Assembly: GCA_033782935.1 (NCBI GenBank)
Contig: JAWQEG010000726.1
Location: forward strand, 535,001 to 599,000
Length of the DNA stretch: 64,000 nucleotides
DNA from: Petrolisthes cinctipes
Taxonomy: Eukaryota; Arthropoda; Malacostraca; Decapoda; Porcellanidae
Direction of reading: 5' to 3'
In this document: positions 20,467 through 64,000 of the stretch, in pieces
Layout: each line of letters starts with the position of its first letter
Numbering within the stretch: the first letter of the stretch is position 1
Position numbers and translations under genes: made by a program
The notes under the pieces: generated by a model
What the model was told of the DNA's origin: nothing
Databases searched by the model: none
The model's input: only the letters and a program-made list of their open reading frames with translations

Positions 20467-20645
20467 GACTTAAGGGGATAGTATGCTTTTAATAGACTGT
20501 AGTGCCTCGATTCCTCCAAAGTATGCCAGGAAACAGCTGAACCCAGATGAAGAAAAATAATGGTATCATGTTGCCTAAAATAATTTGGAGGAATCATTTG
20601 TTCCAGATTTACCACCCAAAACAATGTATTATATATATACTCCCT
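20467..20645 (+). mobile_element. MITE family A (copy 2)
   Basis: Starts TTAAGGGGATAGTATGC and carries the GATTCCTCCAAAGTATGCCA and TTTGGAGGAATCA blocks. Confidence 0.75.
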
Positions 20646-20667
20646 TGACGTGTGTAGGATATTCTTA

Positions 20668-20670
<3 letters not shown>

Positions 20671-20743
<73 letters not shown>
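20671..20743. repeat. Poly(A) followed by (AAT)n
   Basis: About 45 A residues passing into AAT repeats. Another A tract is at 20321-20348. Confidence 0.95.
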
Positions 20744-20939
20744 CAGAGAATATACTGATTTATAAATGAAAAGTGTACATGTATCTAAAACACATATACA
20801 GAATTTGGCAACTATAAAACATTTTCAGTGAACTTGATTTACAATATAGAAACATTCCTTGATTTTCAGGCTAATTTTTTAACTTGAGTTCAAAAGTCGT
20901 AGGCCTATGTGTTGACATATAGGGTAAGTAATGTAGATT

Positions 20940-21135
20940 ATTATGTAGTCAATTAATTTGCTAAAGGAGGAATTGGGGATTTTGTGTTGGTAATTCTGGA
21001 GCAACTGAATCCTCCAAACTATTCCAAGCAACAGAACACCATTATTTTTGCTCTTCTGGTCCTGTTTCCTGACATACTTTGAAGGAATGAAGGCATTCCA
21101 ATGTAACAAGAGCGAATTACCCCTTAACAGCCCTC
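20940..21135 (-). mobile_element. MITE family A (copy 3)
   Basis: Inverse orientation: CTGGAGCAACTGAATCCTCC, then TTCCTGACATACTTTGAAGG. Confidence 0.7.
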
Positions 21136-21406
21136 CAAGTCTGATAATTCCCATAATCAACATTCATAATATAAACACTCACACTAAATTTAGGCAACTG
21201 TACTGGCATCATGATATTATAGTACAGTAATTATAAAATGTCTCAGAAGAAGAATAACTGCAAACACTTAAAACTTAAATCAGGTTGTCAGTAAGGCATT
21301 CGTCCCTCACCTTGCACCTACCCCTAATCTTGCCCTGACCTAACCTAATTAACTCTTATTGTGTTGTGTAGTGGTTTTGCCTGTACACAATATATCATGT
21401 ACAGTA

Positions 21407-21612
21407 CAGCCACAATCAAATAACCACCGACACTTTCCTTCCATCGTGCAAATAAATCAATATCATATCAAGCTATAATCATACAACACCTTATGTCAAC
21501 TCAACCCCCTCAGTTATTATTATGAGGTGCTGCAAAATCATACACGTGTTCTTTATTACCAAAATATTTACTAAAATGGAAGGAAAGTGTCGGTGGATAT
21601 TGATTGTGGCTG
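21407..21612. mobile_element. MITE family B (copy 1)
   Basis: Ends CAGCCACAATCAAATA and GATTGTGGCTG between TA dinucleotides, with inner arms CCGACACTTTCCTTCCATCG and its inverse. This is the most abundant TA-flanked family here. Confidence 0.85.
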
Positions 21613-21631
21613 TACAGGTGGATCAGTTTTT

Positions 21632-21795
21632 TAAGGGGATAATACACTTTTGATAATTCTGGATCAAATGATTCTTCCAAACAATTCCAAGCAACAGAAC
21701 ACCATTATTTTTGATCTTCTGGTCCTGTTTCCTGGCACACTTTGGAGGAGTCAAGGCACTCCAATATACCAGAAGTGTGTTACCCCCTTAATTAA
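21632..21795 (-). mobile_element. MITE family A (copy 4)
   Basis: TTAAGGGGATAATACAC at the left and ACCCCCTTAA at the right around the GGAGGA/TCCTCC foldback core. Confidence 0.75.
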
Positions 21796-22118
21796 CATCC
21801 ACATCATATGCTAAGGGTATTAATTATACTGTACAAATGGTAAATAATTCTTTGGAACAGAATGTATAATATTCATAATTTTCGTAAGAGTAACATGTTG
21901 ATAAAGTTAGGTATTTATGAGTAGATCCTGTTTCTCTGTTTTCTATATTTCGGTGAAAGAACATGAGGTAGAGGGGGAGGGTGTGACCAATGAGACCCTT
22001 GGCACAGTGCCTCATGACACGCTGTGGCTATGGTGCCAACAGTGCCAGTCGTGGTGTGGCCCAGTGATGCTTAGTGAGAGGACCATCACAACATGTACAG
22101 GTTAGTAAAGTAAAGTTG

Positions 22119-22406
22119 GGTTAGTAAAGTAAAGTTAGGTTAGTATAGGAAGTAATAACTCTCCATTTGCCCAACAAGAAGTAGCCTACTATTAGTAAAG
22201 TAAAGTTAGGTTAGTATAGGAATCAATAACTCTCCATTCGCCCAACAATAAGTAGCCTTCTATTAGTAAAGTAAAGTTAGGTTAGTATAGGAATCAATAA
22301 CACTCCATTTGCCCAACAAGAAGTAGCCTACTATTAGTAAAGTAAAGTTAGGTTAGTATAGGAATCAATAACCCTCCATTTGCCCAACAATAAGTAGCCT
22401 ACTATT
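22119..22406. repeat. 71-bp tandem repeat, about 4 copies
   Basis: Unit contains TTAGTAAAGTAAAGTTAGG and CCATTTGCCCAACAATAAGT. Copies begin at 22121 (approximately), 22192, 22263 and 22334. Confidence 0.9.
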
Positions 22407-23339
22407 ACGGACAATAATTTCTTTACACATAGAGGTTACTTTAGTTAACATTTGACTACTTTCTCTAACAGTGAACTGCATATTTTTCTTATATATTAAT
22501 GAGGAAGCAGCCTCTAACTTCCAGTAAAGTGTCAACCCACAAATTAAAACAATAACATCAAAAGATTACATGAATATAAAGGTGAGATAACTGTATTAGG
22601 AGTTAAGGGGAGATTCTCTTAATTGTTGGTGTCCTCGTAAACTGCCTTGTGTTTCCTTGGTTGGCAGATGAACATAAATGGTCTGATACAGTTGTGGGAT
22701 GAGCTACATTCAGAGTACTAGTACTACAAGCTGTCTTACTTGCTAACCAATAGACTCAATCAGGATTGCTTGGAGAATTTATTATTATTATTGTATTGGT
22801 GGTAGTTGTACTGGTAGTAGTTGTAGTGGTGGTTGTACTGGTGGTAGTGGTAGTTATGAGACTGCCGTAGGCCTTATCTGAGTGACAGTGGATGTGATGT
22901 GTTTGTGTGTGTGTGTGTGAGTGTGCCGAGCATTACCGTAGGTTAGAGAATAAAGTAATTGTATAAATTGGGACTTTTTAATAGCCTTTTACGCCATATA
23001 AAGGCACTGGGGAAGTATTGTTGGACTCCTCAGGATATGGTGTAATAACACAGAGGATTACAGCAGTAGGGACGTGAGTGTGTCAAATGTCAAGTGATGA
23101 GTTAAAATGTAGGTTACTTAAAAAAAAAATCTGGAAATTACTAAGGAAGCGATACAAGTAAGTACATCGATATATGTATGTGCATAATGTAAATTGAAAA
23201 GTATTATTCCAATCTTCATAAGCGATAACAACAAGACGAGTAGCATTGGACATTAGTGTTGACGTGTAGTTTAACGCGCTTACCGTCGGGCGGCGCCACT
23301 GTTCCCACTGTTACATTCTTTACCTTCCATACTATTTGG
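22407..23339. other. Spacer without recognised gene
   Basis: Contains GGTGGTAGTTGTACTGG-type simple repeats (22795-22855) and a short GT tract (22902-22925). No exon, RNA gene or element shared with other loci was recognised. Confidence 0.4.
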
Positions 23340-23344
23340 TTGAA

Positions 23345-23545
23345 GGAAGATGATTGCTACGTACTGAATTGTGTTACTGTACGTGTGTGTGTGTGTGTGT
23401 AAGTAAAATATTATATGTATACAAAGATTAATGTGAATTTTATACATATCGTTACCGAATTGAGTTACTGTACGTGTGTGTGTGTGTGTGTGTGTGTAAG
23501 ATATGTATGCAAATTTGTATCTGTTTTTATCTTTACAGGATTGAG
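23345..23545. repeat. Duplicated GT-repeat block
   Basis: The segment TTACTGTAC followed by (GT)n and TAAG occurs twice (about 23370 and 23464). Confidence 0.8.
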
Positions 23546-23765
23546 TCAAGCTCGTAATGTCCCGTATTTTAAAACCCAATTATCGTATTATTCTTTAAAG
23601 TTATGTATGTTTTTGACACACGTGGTACCACTTCTTCTGATAATTTGTTCCATTCGTCTATTACTCTATTATTACTATTATATTTCTATACATATCTTTA
23701 TCTCCTCTTCTTTTAATTAATACTCCATCATTAAGTTATACGAAGCACAGGCAGACATTTATTAT

Positions 23766-24872
23766 AACCTAACCTAACCTGACTTGATAATTATAACCTA
23801 ACCTAACCTAACCTGATAATTATAACCTAACCTAACCTGACCTGATAATTATAACCTTACCTAACCTAACCTGATAATTATAACCTAACCTTACCTGACC
23901 TGATAATTATAACCTAACCTGATAATTATAACCTAACCTGATAATTATAACCTAACCTGATAATTATAACCTAACCTAACCTAATAATTATAACCTAACC
24001 TAACCTGATAATTATAACCTAACCTAACCTGATAATTATAACCTAACCTAACCTAATAATTATAACCTAACCTAACCTGATAATTATAACCTAACCTAAC
24101 CTAATAATTATAACCTAACCTAACCTGATAATTATAACCTAACCTAACCTAATAATTATAACCTAACCTAACCTGATAATTATAACCTAACCTAACCTAA
24201 TAATTATAACCTAACCTAACCTGATAATTATAACCTAACCTAACCTGATAATTATAACCTAACCTAACCTAATAATTATAACCTAACCTAACCTGATAAT
24301 TATAACCTAACCTAACCTAATAATTATAACCTAACCTAACCTGATAATTATAACCTAACCTAACCTAATAATTATAACCTAACCTAACCTGATAATTATA
24401 ACCTAACCTAACCTGATAATTATAACCTAACCTAACCTGATAATTATAACCTAACCTAACCTAATAATTATAACCTAACCTAACCTGATAATTATAACCT
24501 AACCTAACCTAATAATTATAACCTAACCTAACCTGATAATTATAACCTAACCTAACCTGATAATTATAACCTAACCTAACCTGATAATTATAACCTAACC
24601 TAACCTAATAATTATAACCTAACCTAACCTGATAATTATAACCTAACCTAACCTAATAATTATAACCTAACCTAACCTGATAATTATAACCTAACCTAAC
24701 CTAATAATTATAACCTAACCTAACCTGATAATTATAACCTAACCTAACCTAACCTGATAATTATAACCTAACCTAACCTGACCTGATAATTATAACCTAA
24801 CCTTATCTAACCTAACAATTATAACCTAACCTAACCTGATAATTATAACCTAACCTAACCTGATCATTATAG
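23766..24872. repeat. 24-bp satellite built of telomere-type CCTAA motifs
   Basis: About 46 tandem units of AATTATAACCTAACCTAACC plus TRAT. Each unit holds two to three CCTAA motifs, the complement of the arthropod telomere repeat TTAGG. Through most of the array units ending CTGAT and CTAAT alternate, giving a 48-bp dimer. Confidence 0.95.
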
Positions 24873-24903
24873 GGATACGTATTAAATTCAAATTCATCTT
24901 TCA

Positions 24904-24934
<31 letters not shown>

Positions 24935-25269
24935 TAGAAAACTTATGTCAACAAGGAATACCAACAATTAATGAGAGGACACAGTAAGAAATTAATTAAG
25001 ATGGAGATAATGATTCCTCTAAACTATTCCAAGCAACTAAACACATGCTATTGTTTTTATTTAGTCCTGGTGTTTAATAGTAAGTGATTCTCTCCACCAC
25101 ACACACACACACACATACACATGAAGTATACAAGTGATGTTTGTGTGGCCATTGCAGACCTCAGTATATACACACACACACGCATCTCTGTATACACACA
25201 CACGCCTACACCAGCACCACCTCAGTATATATATACACACACACACATGTTGATCTAAAAATGGTTGCC

Positions 25270-25306
<37 letters not shown>

Positions 25307-25340
25307 AAACTAACTATCACTCTCTCTCTCTCTCTCTCTC

Positions 25341-25377
<37 letters not shown>

Positions 25378-25437
25378 CTCTCTCTCTCAAACTAACTAAC
25401 TCTAACTCTCTCTCTCCCTCTTAAACTAGCTAACTTT

Positions 25438-25474
<37 letters not shown>

Positions 25475-25550
25475 CTACCCTAAAACACACACTCTCTCTC
25501 TCTCTCTCAAACTAACTAACACTAACTCTCTCTCTACCATATAATTAACA

Positions 25551-25590
<40 letters not shown>

Positions 25591-26114
25591 GAAGATGTCA
25601 ACACGGAGATTGGTGTGGGTGTTGTCGGATATGGTGTATGTCTGTGTGTGTGATGTGATGATGTGATGATGGTGAAAGAGTTCCATACTTTTATTCTTTC
25701 TATATTATCTATGTGAAGATAGTGTATGATGATGATATGGTGATAGTGATAGTGGTGGTGTATGTGTGTGTGTGTGATGTGATGATGATGTTGATGATGG
25801 TGAAAGGTCCATACATTTAATTTTTCTATATCAACGTAAAGATGGTGTATGGTGATGATGGTGATGGTGGTGATGGTGATGAAGGAGGTCCATTCTTCTA
25901 GTCTACCTTCTCGTAGCTTCACCATCGGAGGAGTACTACATGACAACACAACTCAACAACACTTTACACGAGCACTGAGGGTAAGTGTGTGATGCTCTCT
26001 TCTGTTCTCTCTAATTAAAACTCTCTCTCTACGGCTCTCTCTCTAAATAAATAAAACTAACTAACTCTCTCTCTCTCTCTCTCTCTCTCCACACGAGCAC
26101 TGAGGGTAGGTGAT

Positions 26115-26152
<38 letters not shown>

Positions 26153-26260
26153 TGTTAGAATGGCAAACACAGTGAGTTTTATAAGTAAAGGGATGATGTA
26201 TTAACGATTCGACCCCCTGAGTAAGTTTAATGTTAGAATTATATATATCTGACAAATATA
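24873..26260. repeat. CA / TC microsatellite cluster and GATGGTGATG-type repeats
   Basis: Multiple (CA)n, (TC)n and mixed arrays, with an imperfect tandem of about 125 bp at 25650-25900 rich in TGATGATG and GGTGATGG. Translation yields only low-complexity peptides. A partial MITE A lies near 25010-25060. Confidence 0.85.
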
Positions 26261-26397
26261 TTAGGCTATTATATCCCTTAATTAATCTATCTATAACTTA
26301 ATGGTGTGCTAATCTATTTACCTGTATGCAAATTAGTTCAAAGTTGTATTATTATTATAGTATTCATTTAGATAACTTCCTCGTGTAGCTCTTAATT

Positions 26398-26542
26398 AAG
26401 GTGGTAATTAACTTTTGGTACATTGGAGTGTCTTGATTCCTCCAAAGTATGCCAGGAAACAGGACCAGAAGAGCTTGGAATAGTTTGGAGGATTCAGTTG
26501 CTCCAGATTTACCAACACAAAAAAACTTCCTTCCCCCTTAAG
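26398..26542 (+). mobile_element. MITE family A (copy 5)
   Basis: AAGGTGGTAATTAACTTTTG start, TTGATTCCTCCAAAGTATGC core and a CCCCCTTAA end. Confidence 0.75.
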
Positions 26543-26659
26543 GACCCTGTGAATTGAATTGAATTGAATTGATCGTGTACGAGAATTAATTGGTGAAGGC
26601 TTCTGCTAATTCCTCCTGACTGTGCTACGAAACAAACAAACTCCTTCCATAATTATATA

Positions 26660-26690
<31 letters not shown>

Positions 26691-26768
26691 ATTTCGTGGC
26701 AATATTTGAAGGACTCATTTTTTACCTCCAATTTTCTGACTACATCACACACAGGGTCCCTTAATTAA
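26543..26768 (+). mobile_element. Dispersed element F (copy 1)
   Basis: Inverted ends AGGACCCTGTG and CACAGGGTCCCTTAA. Interior has CTTCTGCTAATTCCTCCTGA and GTATTTCGTGGCAATATTTG. It abuts MITE A. Other copies: 38594-38762, 41640-41773 (inverse), 42106-42243 (inverse), 49350-49506. Confidence 0.75.
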
Positions 26769-26929
26769 GTAAGTCGATATAAAATGACTAATTTGCTTCT
26801 ATTTGTGGTATAATTTCAGTGCTATTGTGAAAGAAAAAAGGTTTAATTTGACTAATAGTTGCAATACGTTAATAATGGAACTACAGAAATGGTACAGAGT
26901 AAAGAATTCCACCTAAACTTAATTATGAT

Positions 26930-27095
26930 GGAAGTGCTGTGTTGGTAAATCTGGAGCAATTGATTCCTCCAAACTATTCCAAGCAACAGAACACCATTAT
27001 TTTTTTTTTTTTCATTTAGTTCTGTTTCCTGGCATATTTTGTAGGAATTAAGATGCTCCTACAATGTAACATAAGTGAATTACCACCTTATTTAA
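26930..27095 (-). mobile_element. MITE family A (copy 6)
   Basis: TTGGTAAATCTGGAGCAATT start and the GATTCCTCCAAACTATTCC core, ending GAATTACCACCTTA. Confidence 0.75.
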
Positions 27096-27119
27096 AGTAA
27101 ACACCATACACTTTATATT

Positions 27120-27360
27120 TTACGATATTTGTCACAATTTTAACATAATTTTACGATATTTGTCACAATCTTATCATTATTATAAGATATTTGTCACAAT
27201 CTTAACATTATTATAAGATATTTGTCACAATCTTACCTTTATTTTACGATATTTGTCACAATCTTACCTTTATTTTACGATATTTGTCACAATCTTAACA
27301 TTATTATAAGATATTTGTCACAATCTTAACATAATTTTACGATATTTGTCACAATCTTAT
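27120..27360. repeat. 30-bp tandem repeat
   Basis: About 8 units of GATATTTGTCACAATCTTA plus an AT-rich remainder. Confidence 0.9.
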
Positions 27361-27409
27361 TTGAGTACATTCATTCACCTTTCTGTTATTAAATATACTA
27401 TAATTATCA

Positions 27410-27640
27410 TGTAATGTATATAGCTGTCAAATATAGCTGTCAAAATATACCTGTCAAATATAAGAATGTAGCTGTCAAATATACAGTCAAATATAACTGT
27501 CAAATATACCTGTTAGATATGCCTGTCAAATATAACTGTCAAATATGCCTGTCAAATATACTTGTCAAATTTAGCTGTCAAGTATATCTGTCAAATGTAC
27601 CTGTCAGATATACCTGTCAAAGTGTCACAATAACTATATA
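27410..27640. repeat. CTGTCAAATATA short tandem repeat
   Basis: Irregular 12-16-bp units with CTGTCAAATAT. No coding meaning. Confidence 0.85.
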
Positions 27641-27662
27641 TTGACTTACTTGTCTTTTACCT

Positions 27663-27695
<33 letters not shown>

Positions 27696-27826
27696 TTGTG
27701 TGCTTGTATCTGTGTGTGTTTGCGTGCGTGTGTGTGACTGTGTGTGTGTGTGTGTTTGCGTGTGTGTGTGTGTATGTGTTTGCGTGGGTGTGTGTGTATG
27801 TTTGTTTGCGGGGGTATAAACGTTTA

Positions 27827-27884
<58 letters not shown>

Positions 27885-28190
27885 AACTTCTGTGTCTGTC
27901 TGTGTGTGTGTGTGAACTTCTCTGTGTATATATATATGTGTGTGCGTGTGTGTGTATGAACTTCTATCTGTGTATATATATGTGTGTATGAACTTCTCTG
28001 TATGTGTGTCTATATATGTATGTGTGTATGTATGTATGAACTTTTCTATCTGTGTATATGTGTGTGTATAAACGTTTCTGTGTATGTGTTTGTGTATGAA
28101 CTTCTCTGTATATATGTATGTATATGTATGTGTATGAAAATCTGTGTATATGTGTGTATGTATATATATGTATGTGTATAATTTTATGGT
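27663..28190. repeat. GT/TGTATA microsatellite tract before exon 1
   Basis: (GT)n and TATGTGTGTATG arrays run to within about 15 nt of the splice acceptor at 28197-28198. Confidence 0.9.
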
Positions 28191-28198
28191 GTTTACAG

Positions 28199-60848
<32,650 letters not shown>

Positions 60849-60941
60849 TAATAATAATCCCAGAGAAAGAGAAAATGGAAGTAACATGAAACTTACAGGA
60901 TAGAGAGAGTGTGTGTGTGTGCGTGTATCGGCAAAGCTATA
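60849..60941 (+). other. Putative 3' UTR start
   Basis: AATAATAATAAT follows the stop codon. No canonical AATAAA occurs within the first several hundred bases; the first clear one is near 61812 inside an LTR-like repeat. Confidence 0.4.
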
Positions 60942-61217
60942 GGTAAATTTACAGAAGTAGTGTTCACTATATTGTATATTTTAGTATCAATGCCCACTAT
61001 TTTGGACCATTCTAAGACACTTTTCATCTATGGTCTTTTCGAGATATGCCCCATTTTACAAACATAATTTGGAAATTAGTCAGACCTAACCTAACCTAGA
61101 CCACAGCAGACTACCGGGACCTAACCTGGGCAAACTACCGGGATATACCCAGTTGAAACTATCATAAAGTGACCGGGGCAAATTCCTGGGACCTAGCCGG
61201 ATGTGGTAACACTGCGA
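60942..61217. mobile_element. hAT-like MITE (copy 2)
   Basis: Inverse of the core of 41257-41580: CTACCGGGACCTAACCTGGG and a GGTAACACTGCG end. Confidence 0.6.
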
Positions 61218-61359
61218 GGCCCTAGCCAAAAACACAGTACTTCTGTAATAATACCAAACTATATAGCCAGCTTAAATTCATTAAAGTGTAATAATGTCAG
61301 CGATATTTGCACTTTTTCACTTCCAACTCTCACAAATTCTGACATGGAGACAGACCACT

Positions 61360-62271
61360 GGGCCAGTATTCACAAAACATCTTTAGAGTTTGCATTTGTT
61401 AGTATGTTTGCATTTCTGACCTCACTATATTATTTCGGTCTCATTTCGTAGTAGAGAATGGTTTTGCTATTCTGGCCGCGGGACCCTCGTTTGTACCCTG
61501 TCGGCCCCACTCGGCCAGCCACAAACTCCTCCCCCACGCAACCCAAGGGCTCGACCCAGGCTCAATGGCTCACTTTGACTCAAGCACTCACCAGGCCGAC
61601 AACTCCCCTTCCAGACAAGTGAGACAACCAACCACCTGTCTCGCTCCTGCTACACACTACAGCGACTCACCTGCAAGCACGGTTCTACCTACAAGTTATA
61701 CCTCGTGTGTAGGCTTCATTGCTACCACATGTCCACTCTCTACTTAGTCTGGCCATGGTCCTGGAGCACTATATTTACCTGTACTACCTTACTGTGCTAC
61801 AACCTGTTCTTTAATAAACCGTGTACCGTGTAACCAGTGAGTTTAAACACCCTGAGGAATAGTGGAACTTAACCATTCCACAGTATGAGCTTATATTATG
61901 ATTTTGAAGTAGTGTCGAGTACCAGTACGTCCTTGCTATGAATGACCGCTTACAAAGAAAATTTTAACTTATTAAAGGCCTCCATAGACTATCATTCATG
62001 CCTGCGCAAACTAAATGACTGTGCAATCATTTAAATTTGCCACACACACACTAGCAAGAAGACTGAGCAGTCACCACACATTATCATGCATCACTGTACA
62101 AGCGTGTGATTGACCAAAATCTTGTTGGATATTGTTCAGTCATTAGCGCAAACCATCAATCACAACCACACACCACGGTTATGCCTGCACAACCACCCAG
62201 TTTGTGCAGGCATGATTGATAGTCTATGGAGGCCTTTAGAGTGAACTTTTGATTTTGTGAATACGGGCCCA
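61360..62271. mobile_element. Composite element with GGGCCNGTATTCACAAAA ends
   Basis: Inverted ends GGGCCAGTATTCACAAAA (61360) and its inverse (62253-62270). The interior holds an LTR-like stretch (about 61450-61880, with TTTAATAAACCGTGTACCG) and a second inverted-repeat element (61975-62238). Confidence 0.6.
61975..62238. mobile_element. MITE with AAAGGCCTCCATAGACTATC ends
   Basis: Inverted arms of about 37 bp (AAAGGCCTCCATAGACTATC... and inverse), no coding capacity. Confidence 0.8.
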
Positions 62272-62274
62272 GAT

Positions 62275-62735
62275 AAGATACACATATACTCGTACAAACA
62301 TCTGCAAATACACACACACACACACACACTAGAAATACATACACACAAACTCCACACATAGGCTACATACATACAAAGAGTGTCGGTTCGAGATTGGCGA
62401 GATGAGATATGAATCATAAAATGACGGACAAATGAGACACTCGAACCCCGAGTCCAGGCCAGAGTTTTCACTTAGGAGGAAATTACACTAGAATTGGGAG
62501 ATTTGATCAATGTTTGTATCAAATCCTGGGTAATGGGTAAATTATGATTATGATGGTGGACAAATGAAAATAAAATACTGTAAATCATTATGTTCTTGAG
62601 CAAGCTTATATATAAAGTATATATATATATGTATATATATTTCAGAATTCCTAGTTAGTTTCATTATAAAATCATAAAGTACTTCACGCATATTATGAAA
62701 AATAGTAGCATGAAAAATAGAAAAAAGAAAAAGAG
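62275..62735. other. AT-rich spacer with CA and TA tracts
   Basis: No gene seen. Short (CA)n near 62310 and (TA)n near 62615. Confidence 0.4.
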
Positions 62736-62739
62736 ATCA

Positions 62740-62955
62740 GGGGCCGGATACTCAAAAAGTTCCTAAATTAGCCTTCCTATCTCACTTAGGAACGCCTAGT
62801 GTAGGAACAGGTTAGGAACTCCTATCTCGTTTCCTAAGTGCCCATACTCAAAACATTCTGGGGAGTTCCTAAACCCTTCCTAACACTTAGGAGTTCCTAA
62901 ATCCTCTCGGAGTTTCTAAGTCCTTTAGCCAATCAGGAAGGAGCTTTCAAATAGT
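62740..62955. repeat. TTCCTAA-rich interspersed block
   Basis: Starts GGGGCCGGATACTCAAAA, a MITE-like end, followed by many TTCCTAA/TTAGGA motifs on both strands. No matching opposite end was found. Confidence 0.5.
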
Positions 62956-63104
62956 TCCCGCTTTTTTCCAGCCAATGGGGAAGAAGAATCATATCAGCTG
63001 TGTATTGTAAACACGTAATAATAGCACATCTTATATGTTCCTCTTATATTAAAGTGCAGTATAGTATTATATATATTAAGTTCATATCAATTACAAATGA
63101 AATA

Positions 63105-63795
63105 TATCGGTAAATATTGAAAGAATTACCGTTATTGCGTACGTTTTTTCTACCTTCATTACCCACTTATTTAGACCATTCTAAGACTATTTTCCTCAAT
63201 GGCATTTCCTCCGCAAATGCCCCATTTCCAAGATAGGGCATATTCAAATGGGGCATTTTGAAATTAGCCTGACCTAACCTAACCTAACCTAGACCGCATC
63301 AGACTACCGGGACCTAACCTGGGCAAACTACGGTAAATTTACAGAAGAACTGGGTTCACTATATTGTATATTTTAGTATCATTACCCACTATTTTGGACC
63401 ATTCTAAGACACTTTTCATCTATGGTGTTTCTCTCGGAGAAATTAGTCCGACCTTACCTGACCTGACCTAACCTAACCTAGACCACAGCAGACTACCGGG
63501 ACCTAACCTGGGCAAACTACCGGGACCTAACCTGGGTAAACTACCGGGATATAACCAGTGTAAACTATCATAAAGTGACTGGGGCAAATTTCCGGGACCT
63601 AGCCAGATGTGGTAACACTGCTCGATCCTAGCCAAAAACCCAGTTATTCTGTAATAATACCCAAACTACTGGGACCTAACCTGGGCAAACTACCGGGAAA
63701 TAACCGTGGTAAAGTACAATAAATGACGGGGGTAAAATACTGGCACCCAGCCGGATCTGGCACCACTGCTGCAAAACGGTAATTCTTTCAATAAA
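63105..63795. mobile_element. Composite of hAT-like MITE copies
   Basis: Three overlapping partial copies of the 41257-41580 family (CTACCGGGACCTAACCTGGG appears repeatedly) with outer ends ATTGAAAGAATTACCGTT and its inverse (63780-63797). Confidence 0.6.
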
Positions 63796-64000
63796 TACCA
63801 ATATATCTCAGGAAGTATGGTTGTGTGCCAATAATATGCTTAATTTATGATTTGTTCTTGTGTGTCATGTTCCTCCTGTGTTACAGTATTTTATTTTATT
63901 TTTTAAAGTCAGCATTACACATGAAATCAATGTCATTGTGTACTATATAATTATATATCTTTGTTTTAAGCTTAGTGCAATTTTGTATATTTTTCTGATT

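Noticed and set aside
21917..22105. Candidate upstream exon ending ACATGTACAG|GTTAGT with a Cys/Trp-rich frame
   Set aside because: The frame leaves phase 1, whereas exon 1 needs phase 0, and the peptide does not resemble a GluN1 N-terminus or signal peptide.
27641..28181. Cys/Val-rich open frames in the GT tracts (also 30.9-31.6, 34.1-34.6, 40.8-41.1 kb)
   Set aside because: Translations of GT/TGTA microsatellites, with no conserved content.

Overview
The window looks like nuclear DNA of an arthropod, most likely a decapod crustacean. The grounds are: a spliced NMDA-receptor gene with GT-AG introns, a DIRS-type tyrosine-recombinase retrotransposon, tRNA-derived SINEs, a satellite built from TTAGG/CCTAA telomere-type motifs, and very heavy microsatellite load (GT/CA, AAT, TC, TCTG). 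I see no prokaryotic feature (no operons, no Shine-Dalgarno starts, no CRISPR). The species cannot be fixed from sequence alone.

Layout. 1-8.4 kb: a SINE copy split by a TTAA-flanked non-autonomous element, a solitary intact envelope-like ORF of the errantivirus/baculovirus-F type (843-2636), a second SINE family, an inverted-repeat element, AT-rich gene-free DNA, a decayed THAP/P-type transposase interrupted by an LTR-like repeat, and a second TTAA element. 8.4-17.3 kb: a DIRS retrotransposon on the minus strand with inverted terminal repeats, an internal complementary region, a gag with two candidate introns, RT/RNase H/methyltransferase, and tyrosine recombinase. A P-type transposon with a perfect 8-bp target duplication is nested between its gag and pol. 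17.3-28.2 kb: dispersed repeats, MITEs and a 1.1-kb telomere-like satellite, with no recognised gene.

28.2-60.8 kb: one gene dominates, an NMDA-type ionotropic glutamate receptor subunit of the GluN1 class on the plus strand. I place 19 exons that join in one reading frame (5,604 nt, 1,867 codons plus stop). They cover most of the amino-terminal domain, the S1 and S2 ligand-binding lobes, M1, the pore loop, M3 and M4. A final 2.9-kb exon encodes a cytoplasmic tail of nearly 970 residues, about 600 of them Pro/Gln/Ser/Thr/Lys repeats. The exon(s) for the signal peptide and the start of the amino-terminal domain were not found. Introns are filled with microsatellites, minisatellites and TA-flanked palindromic MITEs. 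A tRNA-Asn(GUU) gene lies inside intron 8, in the spacer of a long inverted-repeat element whose two arms each encode a THAP-domain start. 60.8-64 kb: 3' flank with LTR-like, MITE and hAT-like repeats.

The most unusual points are: (1) the giant low-complexity tail and two substitutions at glycine-pocket positions of the receptor; (2) repeated local duplication of splice junctions next to six of the 19 exons; (3) mobile elements sitting at the exact centres of palindromes, and MITEs abutting so that they share one TA. These are read directly from sequence. Functional consequences are inference.
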